Translations under genes and position numbers: made by a program
From: Ignavibacteriaceae bacterium
Lineage (GTDB): Bacteria; Bacteroidota; Ignavibacteria; Ignavibacteriales; Ignavibacteriaceae
Direction of reading: 5' to 3'
Length of the DNA stretch: 63,957 nucleotides
Assembly: GCA_013388525.1 (NCBI GenBank)
Contig: JACAFA010000207.1
Coordinates: 1 to 63,957, forward strand
Notes under the pieces: model-generated
Told to the model about the DNA's origin: nothing
Database searches by the model: none
What the model saw: only the letters and a program-made list of their open reading frames with translations
Shown here: positions 56,689 to 63,957 of the stretch, in pieces
Layout of the letters: each line of letters opens with the position of its first letter
Numbering within the stretch: the first letter of the stretch is position 1

Positions 56689-57696
56689 TTACTCCCAGCT
56701 TCTCAGTACTTCTTGATTAAGTAATTCTTCTGGAGTGTATGGCAAACTTTTAAACCAACTAATTGTTTTACTTATTCCAACTTCAAGGGTTGTTTCAGGT
56801 ATATGACCTGTTAGCTTTTTAAAGTTGGAATTATCACCTAAATGTCTCATAACATCACCAGGACGAGGAGGTTGCTTTTGGATATAGACATTAGGATCAA
56901 GTGAAAATTCGTTGCAAATTACTTCTGCAATTTTTCTTATGCTTGTTTCTTTGCCGGTACAAATATTTATAGATTTATACATTGATTCTTTATTACCTGC
57001 GATTTCAATAACTCCTTTTGCTGCATCTTCAACATAAATAAAGTCTCTGGTTTGATTTCCTTCACCAAAAATAACCAAAGGTTTCTTATTCATCGCTCTA
57101 ACAATCATCTTTGGAATTAGTTCACCTCTGAATCCCTGCCAGTGCGAGTTTGGACCATACATATTAAAAGGTCGTACTGTTGTCCAGGGTAATCCATATG
57201 TTCTGCCAAAACTAAAAGTATACATATCTTGTGCAACTTTTGCAGCAGCATAAGGTGTTTCGGGTAACAAAGGATGTTTTTCATCCATTGGAATATATTG
57301 TGCTGTTCCAAAAACTTCAGATGAAGAACAATTTACAAAAAGATCAAAGTCATTCTTTCGTGCAACATTTAGGCAATTAAGGGTTCCATTAACAACAACA
57401 TCATTCACTCTTTCTGGTTCTTTTATAGATTGCCGTAAATCGAGAACAGCTAGATGGATAACAATCTTACAATTTTCAAATGCTTTGGTTACAGTATCTA
57501 AATTTGTTATGTCACCTTTTATGATTTTAAGATTTGGATTATTAATGATTCCTTTTAAATGCAGCTCTTTTCCATGAGAAAAGTCATCTAAAATTGTTAC
57601 TTTGTTTTGTGCTTCAAGTAATAGGCGTACGACATGCGAACCCAAAAATCCGGCGCCTCCTGTAACTACGATATTTTTATTTTGCAAAATAAACAC
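56689..57696 (-). CDS. NAD-dependent nucleotide-sugar epimerase/dehydratase (SDR)
   Basis: A 335-aa extended short-chain dehydrogenase: VVTGGAGFLGSHVV, LAVLDLRQS, SSSEVFGTAQ and catalytic YAAAK (in ETPYAAAKVAQD), ending with RDFIYVEDAAKGV. It acts on nucleotide sugars, as epimerases, 4,6-dehydratases or UDP-glucuronate decarboxylases do; the exact one cannot be told. Tandem paralogue of the next gene. Follows the DegT aminotransferase by 69 bp. Confidence 0.88.
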   Translation of the reverse strand: MFILQNKNIVVTGGAGFLGSHVVRLLLEAQNKVTILDDFSHGKELHLKGIINNPNLKIIKGDITNLDTVTKAFENCKIVIHLAVLDLRQSIKEPERVNDVVVNGTLNCLNVARKNDFDLFVNCSSSEVFGTAQYIPMDEKHPLLPETPYAAAKVAQDMYTFSFGRTYGLPWTTVRPFNMYGPNSHWQGFRGELIPKMIVRAMNKKPLVIFGEGNQTRDFIYVEDAAKGVIEIAGNKESMYKSINICTGKETSIRKIAEVICNEFSLDPNVYIQKQPPRPGDVMRHLGDNSNFKKLTGHIPETTLEVGISKTISWFKSLPYTPEELLNQEVLRSWE

Positions 57697-57765
57697 TCCT
57701 TTTTATTAATGATTTTTCTTCAGTAGATAAAAATAATTTCTAAATGAAATAACAATTGCTAAAAA

Positions 57766-58899
57766 TTACTTACGAAAAAATTCCTTGATTTTTAAAGCAA
57801 TATACTCAATCTGATCATCTTTAAGTTCAGCATACATAGGTAATGATAAACCGGACTGCGCTAAATCTTCTGTTACCGGGAAATCGCCTTTTTTATAGCC
57901 CATATATTTGAAACATTTTTGAAGATGTAGAGGAATTGGATAGTGTAGTCCACTTGCAATTCCATTATCAGATAAAAACGATTGTAATTTATTTCTTGTC
58001 TCTTCTCTCTGTTCAATATTTTTCCCATTGACACTTATAACAAATAGATGGTATACATGTTTTAAGCCCGGTAACTCTTTAGGCAGTGATATCTGATCTA
58101 TTTTACCAAGTAACTCATTATACTTTGCTGCGACTTTCCTTCTTCGATCGGTCCAACCAGCAAGATATTTAAGTTTGACTCCTAAAACGGCTCCTTGGAT
58201 GCCCTCCATTCTATAATTGTGACCAAACGATTCGTGATGATATTTTTCTGATTGACCATGCTCTCTTAGCTTTATTATTTTTTTAGCTAATTCATCGTTG
58301 TTAGTAACAACTGCTCCTGCTTCTCCGTAAGCACCAAGGTTTTTACCCGGATAAAAACTAAATGAAGCAACCTCCGATAATCCACCAACCTTCTCTCCTT
58401 TATACTCTGCAAGATGCGCTTGTGCTGCATCTTCCACCAGAAAAATATTTTTTTCAGCAGCAATTTTCCTTAATGTATCCATCTCTGCAGCCTGACCGTA
58501 CAGATGAACTGCAACAATGGCTTTTGTTTTTGGAGTGATGGCAGCTTCAATTTTCTCAGGATTGATATTATAGCTATCAGGATGACAGTCAACAAAAACC
58601 GGTTTAGCCCCACATAATGTAGCTCCCCAGGCAGTTGCAATAAAAGTATTAGCTGGAATAATTATCTCATCTTCTGGTTCGATACCAAGAGCCCAAAGTG
58701 CCAGGTGGTTTGCATCTGTACCCGAACTTGTACCTACACAGTGTTTTACATTATGCGCCTTTGCAAATTCCTTTTCAAATTGTTGTACAGATTTACCCAA
58801 AATGAATGAAGTGTTATCAAGAATATCCTGAATTGCTGCATTTACTTCATTTCTAATTGATTGATACTGAGCTTTAAGATCAAGAAATGGAACGTTCAT
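57766..58899 (-). CDS. DegT/DnrJ/EryC1/StrS sugar aminotransferase
   Basis: A 377-aa PLP aminotransferase that puts an amino group on a keto nucleotide sugar. The start MNVPFLDLKAQY is the family's typical opening, and GGAGG lies 7 nt before the ATG at 58899; the longer frame to 58923 only adds residues. PLP site Lys is in SFSFYPGKNLGAYGEAG; VEDAAQAHLA is the cofactor Asp region. First gene of the minus arm; makes the 3-amino sugar that the WlbB-like enzyme would acetylate. Confidence 0.92.
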   Translation of the reverse strand: MNVPFLDLKAQYQSIRNEVNAAIQDILDNTSFILGKSVQQFEKEFAKAHNVKHCVGTSSGTDANHLALWALGIEPEDEIIIPANTFIATAWGATLCGAKPVFVDCHPDSYNINPEKIEAAITPKTKAIVAVHLYGQAAEMDTLRKIAAEKNIFLVEDAAQAHLAEYKGEKVGGLSEVASFSFYPGKNLGAYGEAGAVVTNNDELAKKIIKLREHGQSEKYHHESFGHNYRMEGIQGAVLGVKLKYLAGWTDRRRKVAAKYNELLGKIDQISLPKELPGLKHVYHLFVISVNGKNIEQREETRNKLQSFLSDNGIASGLHYPIPLHLQKCFKYMGYKKGDFPVTEDLAQSGLSLPMYAELKDDQIEYIALKIKEFFRK

Positions 58900-59368
58900 T
58901 GTTTTACCTCCGTATATTCCCATTTAAGGGAACTGAATAATTAATTAAAGATTTCATCGAATAAAGAAATAAGTCCGAAGCAATAACTGTGCTATTCACA
59001 TTTTTTGATTCTTGAAATAAAAATAAATAATATAATTTTCATTTTATATTAAATAAGAATAATCTTTGATGGATTGCAGTAAAATTTTACATTGAATAGT
59101 TTAGATTAGTTATTTTATTTAGCAGTTACATAAAGTTATATTATGATTCACAAAAATAAATTTTCTCATTTTGATATTATTAAATATATTCAATCATACG
59201 TGAATTAAAATTTATTGAGTATTAGTGGCATAAATATTGTCTTTTAACAAAAGTGTGTTATAAATATATATTACCATTAGTTTATTCCAAGTTTATTTAA
59301 TAATCACAGATTAAATTGAGGTAAAGTATTTTTTTATATAACATATAAAAATCCCGGGTAATAACCTT
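58900..59368. promoter_or_regulatory. Divergent intergenic region of the EPS locus
   Basis: About 470 bp between the minus arm (from the aminotransferase) and the plus arm (from the Wza-like gene). It is AT-rich and has no open frame of note. By position it must hold promoters for both arms, but I cannot assign specific boxes from sequence. Confidence 0.5.
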
Positions 59369-59983
59369 ATGAAGAATTTATTAAATAATATTTCTACGAT
59401 CTTGATCGTTTTTGTTAATCTAAATTCGTTTGCTCAGGAAATAAATCCAGGCGACGGAGTTAGAATATCATTTCTTGATATTGGAGATGTTATTACAGGT
59501 GATTATTATATTCAGCCGAATGGATTGCTTAACTTACCATTGATTGGCATAATAAATACAACAGATAAAGATTTTAGCGAGATTAAATCTATTATAGAAA
59601 CCCGTTATGATTCCTTATATAAAGATCCTCATTTAAGTGTAAATGCACTTTATAGAATAAACATTCTCGGGGAGGTTACGAATCCCGGCTTTTATTTTGT
59701 CTCCGACGCTGAGAAATTTACTGCCATACTAGCTTTTGCAGGTGGTACAACCTCAGACGCTGATTTGGGAAATATTAAGTTAATCAGAAATTTTGAATCG
59801 ATTGATCTTGATGTAGAGACTATTGTTAAAGAAGGTAGTACAGTTTCTGATTTTGGATTGAAATCCGGTGACCAGATATTTGTACCACGAAAGTGGTGGT
59901 CAGATAATTCTGGATGGGTTACTTTACTTGTTTCTGTTTCTGCACTTTTGGTAACTACCTATGCAATTTTTTTCATCGATTAA
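59369..59983 (+). CDS. Polysaccharide export protein (Wza-like, SLBB)
   Basis: A 204-aa exported protein with a signal peptide (to FAQE), a polysaccharide export N-domain (PGDGVRISFLDIGDVITGDYYIQPNGLLNLPLIG) and one SLBB domain (RINILGEVTNPGFYFV). It ends in a membrane helix (WVTLLVSVSALLVTTYAIFF). No lipobox is visible, unlike E. coli Wza, so it may be a periplasmic, inner-membrane-linked member rather than the outer-membrane channel. Precedes the Wzc-like gene by 28 bp. Confidence 0.85.
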   Translation: MKNLLNNISTILIVFVNLNSFAQEINPGDGVRISFLDIGDVITGDYYIQPNGLLNLPLIGIINTTDKDFSEIKSIIETRYDSLYKDPHLSVNALYRINILGEVTNPGFYFVSDAEKFTAILAFAGGTTSDADLGNIKLIRNFESIDLDVETIVKEGSTVSDFGLKSGDQIFVPRKWWSDNSGWVTLLVSVSALLVTTYAIFFID

Positions 59984-60011
59984 TCTTAGATAATTTAAGA
60001 AAAGAAAAAAT

Positions 60012-62597
60012 ATGTCAAATATGCCTTCGAATAACACTAGCAAAAATAAATCACTTCTTGAGATAATTAATATTATTTATCAGGGACGGATAAAAATAAT
60101 ACTATCTGTATTTCTTTTTGTAGTTCTGGCATATTTATATAATCAATTTTCAACACCGGTTTATGAGTCAGTTGCATTGCTCAAAAAAGAAGCTGCCGAT
60201 AACAGAGGAGGTACGGACGATCTTTATGAATTTATGAAACTTCAAACTTCGGATATGCTCGAAACGGAGATGGAGTTAATAAAAACAAATGAAGTATTAA
60301 GTAGAGTTGTTGATGATCTAAAGTTATACATTGAACTAAAAGAGATAGTTGACCCCAAAGGAAATTCACACCAATTGAATAATGTTTTCACTGATTTCCC
60401 GGATTCTGGTAATAATTATTCCGGAGAAATTTCATTTAATCTTCCGATCTTTAAAAATTTTCAATTAATAAATGAGAATATTGAATTATCATTATACATA
60501 AAGAAAATTGGTGACGAACATTTTGAATTGTGGAATGCAGAAGAAAATAAATTGATTACAAGCTTTAGTTCTTCATCGGAAAATAATTTAGATACGCTTG
60601 AAGAATATTATGGGACGAATTTTATTGACTCAACTCAAGCTCTTCAAGTAAGCAAAAACAAGGCGATTGCGAATACCGATTTTGCCCGGTTCGAATTTAG
60701 CTGGGATGATGCTCCGATAGGAAGTACAATATTTTTCAATATTAAAAATTACCGGAAATTTTTAATGGGTTTTAGTAAAGGCATTAATGTTTCAAGGGTT
60801 GGTCATACGGATGTATTTGCGTTGAATGTCAGGTCTTCCTCACCACTTGCCAGTAAAATAATTGCCGATAACATAATTCAACACTTTAGAGAAGTGAGAA
60901 TGGAACAGCAGAAGCAAACAGTTCGTTACTCATTTCATTTTGTTGATGAACAATTGACCGAAGTTCAAAAAAAGTTATTAGATGCAGAAAGTAATCTTAG
61001 CAGCTTCAAGGGCAGTGGACAAATAATGAGTATTGATCAGAATACACAAGAGCTTCTAAACTATCTAAGCACTTTAGAGGCAGAAAGGTTACAGACTGAT
61101 CTTCTTCTATCAAATTACAAGGACAAAGCTGAAGAGATGAAGAAGGAGCTTGAATCAAGTGGGTATTTTGATCAAAGCTTCCTTGAACCTTCTGGTGAAT
61201 TTCAGGGTAATTCCCCGTTTTCCTCCTTGATGACTCACCTTTCAAATTTGGAAATGCAAAGGCTGGAGCTTTTACAGAAACGTACAGAAAAGCATCCCGA
61301 TGTGGTAAATATTGATGAGCAGATTCGCTCAGTAAAAGAAAAATTAGGTGGCTATAATCAGAACACTTTAACTGCATATAAAATTATTATTAATACACTT
61401 GAAAATAAACTTCGAAAAATTAATAGTATGATGGCTAGTTACGATGTTAAAATGCAACAATTACCTGCTCAAGAGACGCAAATGGCAAGATTAGTTCGAG
61501 AAAAAGACGTTTATGAGAAAATGTTTAAATTACTTCTTGATAAGCGCGAAGAAATGAGAGTAGCCGAGTTATCCCAGCTACAGGATATTATTATTGTTGA
61601 TAGACCATATATACCACTAAAACCAATTCAGCCCAAAAAACTATTAAATATGTTAATTGGCTTATTACTTGGCGGATTTATTGGTGTTGTTACTGTTTTT
61701 CTTTCAGAGTTAAGAAAGTCAAGACTTATAGATTTAGATTATTTAGAAGAGGAACTAAGAATTCCAATATTTGCTTTAATTCCGGCTTTTAATAAATCTA
61801 TTATCAATCGAATAAAGAAACCAGCCGAAGACAAAGACCTCTTTGTAACATTACAAACCGATAATCTAGGAATTAGAGAGTCTTATAGATTACTAAATAC
61901 TAAGTTATCTCAGCTTGATTTAAGAGATAAAACTATACTTGTTACCAGCTGTGAAGAAAATTCAGGTAAAACCACAGTTGTTGCTAACCTTGCCGTTACC
62001 ATGGCACTTAGTGAAAAAAACGTTTTAATAGTTGACTGTGATCTAAGAAAAGGTGAACTTTCAAAGATGTTTAAAGTTTTTCATAATTCTCCTGGTTTGA
62101 TTGATTTTCTTGAAAAAGGAGGTACACCAGCAATTTATAACCGCATATTAAAGAAAATAAATATAATACCAGCTGGTGGTCTAAGAGAAAATTCTAGTAC
62201 CTTATTAAGTTCAGATAGAATGAAATCCCTCTTTGAAGTAATTGAAACATCAGTCTATGATTTTATTATTATTGATACTCCTCCCGTAACGAGAGTTGTT
62301 GACACTCTTGCTCTTGGTCAATTCATAAAGAATTCAATTTTGGTTGTCAGACCGGATATTAGTATTAAGGATACAGTACTTGGAGGAATACAGGAACTAA
62401 ATCACTCACGAATTAAAATTCGTGGAATAGTTGGTAATGCTGTAGAAATTCAGAAATCTTATTACTATCGTTATCGTTATGGCTATGGTTATGGATATTC
62501 CGATTCTGAAAAAAAAGGATCCAAAAGCAAAATTAACTTTGGAAAAAAAGACCGATCAAAAGTACATAAACTATCCAATGTAAGCCTTTCCTTATAG
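60012..62597 (+). CDS. Wzc-like polysaccharide co-polymerase / BY-kinase
   Basis: An 861-aa protein. Two membrane helices (about residues 30-50 and 545-570) bracket a long periplasmic coiled-coil chain; the C-terminal half is a bacterial tyrosine autokinase with Walker A ENSGKTTVVANLA, Walker A' VLIVDCDLRKGEL and Walker B FIIIDTPP. A tyrosine/arginine/glycine tail (YYYRYRYGYGYGYSDSE) is the probable autophosphorylation cluster. It controls polymer length and export with the Wza-like protein. Confidence 0.9.
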   Translation: MSNMPSNNTSKNKSLLEIINIIYQGRIKIILSVFLFVVLAYLYNQFSTPVYESVALLKKEAADNRGGTDDLYEFMKLQTSDMLETEMELIKTNEVLSRVVDDLKLYIELKEIVDPKGNSHQLNNVFTDFPDSGNNYSGEISFNLPIFKNFQLINENIELSLYIKKIGDEHFELWNAEENKLITSFSSSSENNLDTLEEYYGTNFIDSTQALQVSKNKAIANTDFARFEFSWDDAPIGSTIFFNIKNYRKFLMGFSKGINVSRVGHTDVFALNVRSSSPLASKIIADNIIQHFREVRMEQQKQTVRYSFHFVDEQLTEVQKKLLDAESNLSSFKGSGQIMSIDQNTQELLNYLSTLEAERLQTDLLLSNYKDKAEEMKKELESSGYFDQSFLEPSGEFQGNSPFSSLMTHLSNLEMQRLELLQKRTEKHPDVVNIDEQIRSVKEKLGGYNQNTLTAYKIIINTLENKLRKINSMMASYDVKMQQLPAQETQMARLVREKDVYEKMFKLLLDKREEMRVAELSQLQDIIIVDRPYIPLKPIQPKKLLNMLIGLLLGGFIGVVTVFLSELRKSRLIDLDYLEEELRIPIFALIPAFNKSIINRIKKPAEDKDLFVTLQTDNLGIRESYRLLNTKLSQLDLRDKTILVTSCEENSGKTTVVANLAVTMALSEKNVLIVDCDLRKGELSKMFKVFHNSPGLIDFLEKGGTPAIYNRILKKINIIPAGGLRENSSTLLSSDRMKSLFEVIETSVYDFIIIDTPPVTRVVDTLALGQFIKNSILVVRPDISIKDTVLGGIQELNHSRIKIRGIVGNAVEIQKSYYYRYRYGYGYGYSDSEKKGSKSKINFGKKDRSKVHKLSNVSLSL

Positions 62598-62972
62598 GAG
62601 ATGCATATTTGTCTATTTCAATGGTAGTAAAAATTTAACAAAATTGCACTCTAAAATTAGTTAGCTTTATTTCCCATTTTATAAAAATTAATTTTTAGAG
62701 AAGTAATCTATCATTTTGAAACACGTGATAGTTATGACTTATTCTAAAGTGCTCTATTTTATTTATTTCTTTATAAATTGTTTGGTGTGATAATTAGTAT
62801 AAAAACTTGAAAATTTATAATCTGTTGAATGAGAAAATTAACATTACAATAATCTCTTTTTGTTCTGCATCTTTAAGCGAATTAAAAATTTAATGGATTT
62901 CTAAGTTGTACATTCAGAGTAAATTGTGATCAAAGATTACAGATTAAATTATATTTGAGGGAATGTTAAAAA
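62598..62972. other. 375-bp gap after the Wzc-like gene
   Basis: AT-rich sequence without an open frame or hairpin with T-run. It separates the Wza/Wzc pair from the acyltransferase-ACP-amidotransferase group and may hold a promoter for them. Confidence 0.45.
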
Positions 62973-63479
62973 ATGATAAAAAGTATTTTTAGTAGAATTT
63001 TATTAAGCTTATCTTTTTTTGCACCTTTTGGATATAGCTTAAGACCTTGGTTGCATCGTATCAGAGGTGTTAAAATGGGTAAAAACGTTTGGATCGCTAA
63101 AGCAGTTTACCTTGACGAATTACATCCTGAAGATATAGAAATCGGTGATAATTCTATAATTAACTATAGGACAACTATTTACACACATTCATATTTTGGT
63201 CCAAAGCAGAAAAAAAGTACAGGAAAAGTGATAATTGGGAAAGACGTCTACATTGGACCTCACTGCTTAATTTTACCTGGTGTCAAAATAGGGGATTGTT
63301 CTGTTATAAAGGGAGGCACTGTGGTTACACGTAATGTACCACCCAATACTTTCTGGGGAATGCCAAATCCTGGTCCGCTTGCAAGGGTTACAGTACCTTT
63401 GACACCTGGACATACACAAGAGGAATTTATAAAGGGACTCCGACCTATTAAAAAGAAGGAGAGAACTTCTCAGGAGTAG
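62973..63479 (+). CDS. Hexapeptide-repeat acyltransferase (WcaF/maa-like)
   Basis: A 168-aa LbetaH acyltransferase. Repeats are seen in VWIAKAVYLDELHPEDIEIGDNSIIN and VIIGKDVYIGPHCLILPGVKIGDCSVIKGG; an end like VTRNVPPNTFWGMPNPGPLA is typical of polysaccharide acetyltransferases. It probably acylates a glycan building block. With ACP and amidotransferase genes next, it could use an acyl-ACP donor. Confidence 0.82.
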   Translation: MIKSIFSRILLSLSFFAPFGYSLRPWLHRIRGVKMGKNVWIAKAVYLDELHPEDIEIGDNSIINYRTTIYTHSYFGPKQKKSTGKVIIGKDVYIGPHCLILPGVKIGDCSVIKGGTVVTRNVPPNTFWGMPNPGPLARVTVPLTPGHTQEEFIKGLRPIKKKERTSQE

Positions 63480-63536
63480 AAGTTTCTAATTGCGAAAAAT
63501 TTTTATCATAAACACTTATAAAGGAAAAAAAACAGT

Positions 63537-63791
63537 ATGGACCGGATTAATATTGTCAAAGAATTCATTATTGATAATTTTCTATATGGTGAAGAAGAGC
63601 CATTGGAGTTAGAAACTGATTTTTTTGATAAAGGTATAGTAGATTCTACCGGAGTGATAGAAGTTGTAAGTTTTTTGGAGGAAAAATTTAACATTTCAGT
63701 TGATGATGATGAACTGATTCCAGAAAATCTCTCCAGCTTAAAAAATATTGATCAGTTCCTTCAGAAAAAACTCAGTCAAAAGGTTGCCTGA
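63537..63791 (+). CDS. Acyl carrier protein
   Basis: An 84-aa ACP. Phosphopantetheine site Ser37 is in DFFDKGIVDSTGVIEVV; VDSTG replaces the common DSL, which is usual for specialised ACPs, not the fatty acid synthase ACP. Helix pattern is normal. A free-standing ACP in a polysaccharide locus suggests an acyl or aminoacyl group is built and transferred. 2 nt before the amidotransferase start. Confidence 0.9.
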   Translation: MDRINIVKEFIIDNFLYGEEEPLELETDFFDKGIVDSTGVIEVVSFLEEKFNISVDDDELIPENLSSLKNIDQFLQKKLSQKVA

Positions 63792-63793
63792 AA

Positions 63794-63957
63794 ATGTGTG
63801 GAATTGCAGGTATTGTTAACCTGGGGCATCAAAGACCAATCTCTTCCGATGCACTTAGTAGAATGGTTTCAATTCAGAAACACAGAGGACCAGATTCTAC
63901 AGGTGCTTATCTAGATGATAATATAGGTCTGGCTCATTCAAGACTCAGTATTATTGA
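63794..63957 (+). CDS. asnB: Asparagine synthase-type glutamine amidotransferase, 5' part only
   Basis: Begins at the ATG at 63794 with MCGIAGIVNLG (the N-terminal Cys nucleophile of class II glutaminases), then HRGPDSTGAYLDDNIGLAHSRLSII, and is cut by the window end after about 54 codons. In glycan loci such enzymes often add an amide to a sugar acid rather than make asparagine. The start is 2 nt after the ACP stop, so they are coupled. The symbol is a family name; the true substrate is unknown. Confidence 0.85.
   Translation, partial: MCGIAGIVNLGHQRPISSDALSRMVSIQKHRGPDSTGAYLDDNIGLAHSRLSII

Noticed and set aside
1..63957. tRNA, rRNA, CRISPR arrays, complete IS or prophage
   Set aside because: No cloverleaf-like sequence, regularly spaced direct repeats, transposase or phage structural genes were noticed by eye; a tRNAscan or CRISPR search was not possible.

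Overview
The window reads as about 64 kb of AT-rich chromosome from an Ignavibacteria-like member of the Bacteroidota/Chlorobiota group. Evidence: a secreted beta-propeller protein ends in a type IX secretion sorting domain with an NYPNPFNP-type motif. There is also a 14-repeat two-component propeller kinase, several outer-membrane proteins with thrombospondin type 3 (TSP3) repeats plus OmpA or SPOR tails, and a GGGP-synthase-family protein. The taxonomic call is inference. I saw no rRNA gene, tRNA gene, CRISPR array, phage or intact IS element.

Positions 1-30.8 kb are mostly housekeeping and envelope genes in short, mixed-strand units: DUF192, phosphoheptose isomerase, GGGP synthase family, an odd ParA-like ATPase, an ArsC/Spx-family protein, Trm112-like, ICMT-like methyltransferase, amidase, thioredoxin, a DUF4097 lipoprotein, the T9SS cargo protein, a phosphoesterase, a CHASE2-sigma54 activator, lipoproteins, MnmA, a trypsin-like lipoprotein, an MFS transporter, a REC-PAS-PAS kinase, a D-cysteine desulfhydrase family enzyme, DUF4301, and a propeller histidine kinase with its LuxR-type response regulator.

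Positions 30.9-44.5 kb form an unusual cluster: four radical SAM enzymes (one SPASM-like, three with an N-terminal B12-binding-type domain), three class I methyltransferases, two GT4 glycosyltransferases, a wHTH/nucleotidyltransferase protein and an O-antigen-ligase-like polymerase. Five of these genes (37174-42559, minus strand) are joined by stop/start overlaps or a 1-nt gap. A VapBC-like pair with a 52-residue antitoxin sits inside. This is the best candidate for an undescribed biosynthetic system in the window.

Positions 44.6-51.7 kb hold iorAB (IorA without its ferredoxin tail), aminopeptidase P, and two related outer-membrane proteins, one ending in SPOR and the other in OmpA. A 119-bp element with 15-bp terminal inverted repeats lies between the SPOR protein and the aminopeptidase.

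Positions 51.7 kb to the end are a divergent exopolysaccharide locus. The minus arm has a WlbB-like acetyltransferase, WlbA-like oxidoreductase, priming glycosyl-phosphotransferase, two tandem SDR epimerases and a DegT aminotransferase. The plus arm has a Wza-like exporter, a Wzc-like tyrosine kinase, an acyltransferase, an acyl carrier protein and the start of an asparagine-synthase-type amidotransferase cut by the window end. One SDR gene has its NAD-binding motif upstream of every standard start codon, suggesting a non-canonical AUC start, or a damaged start.
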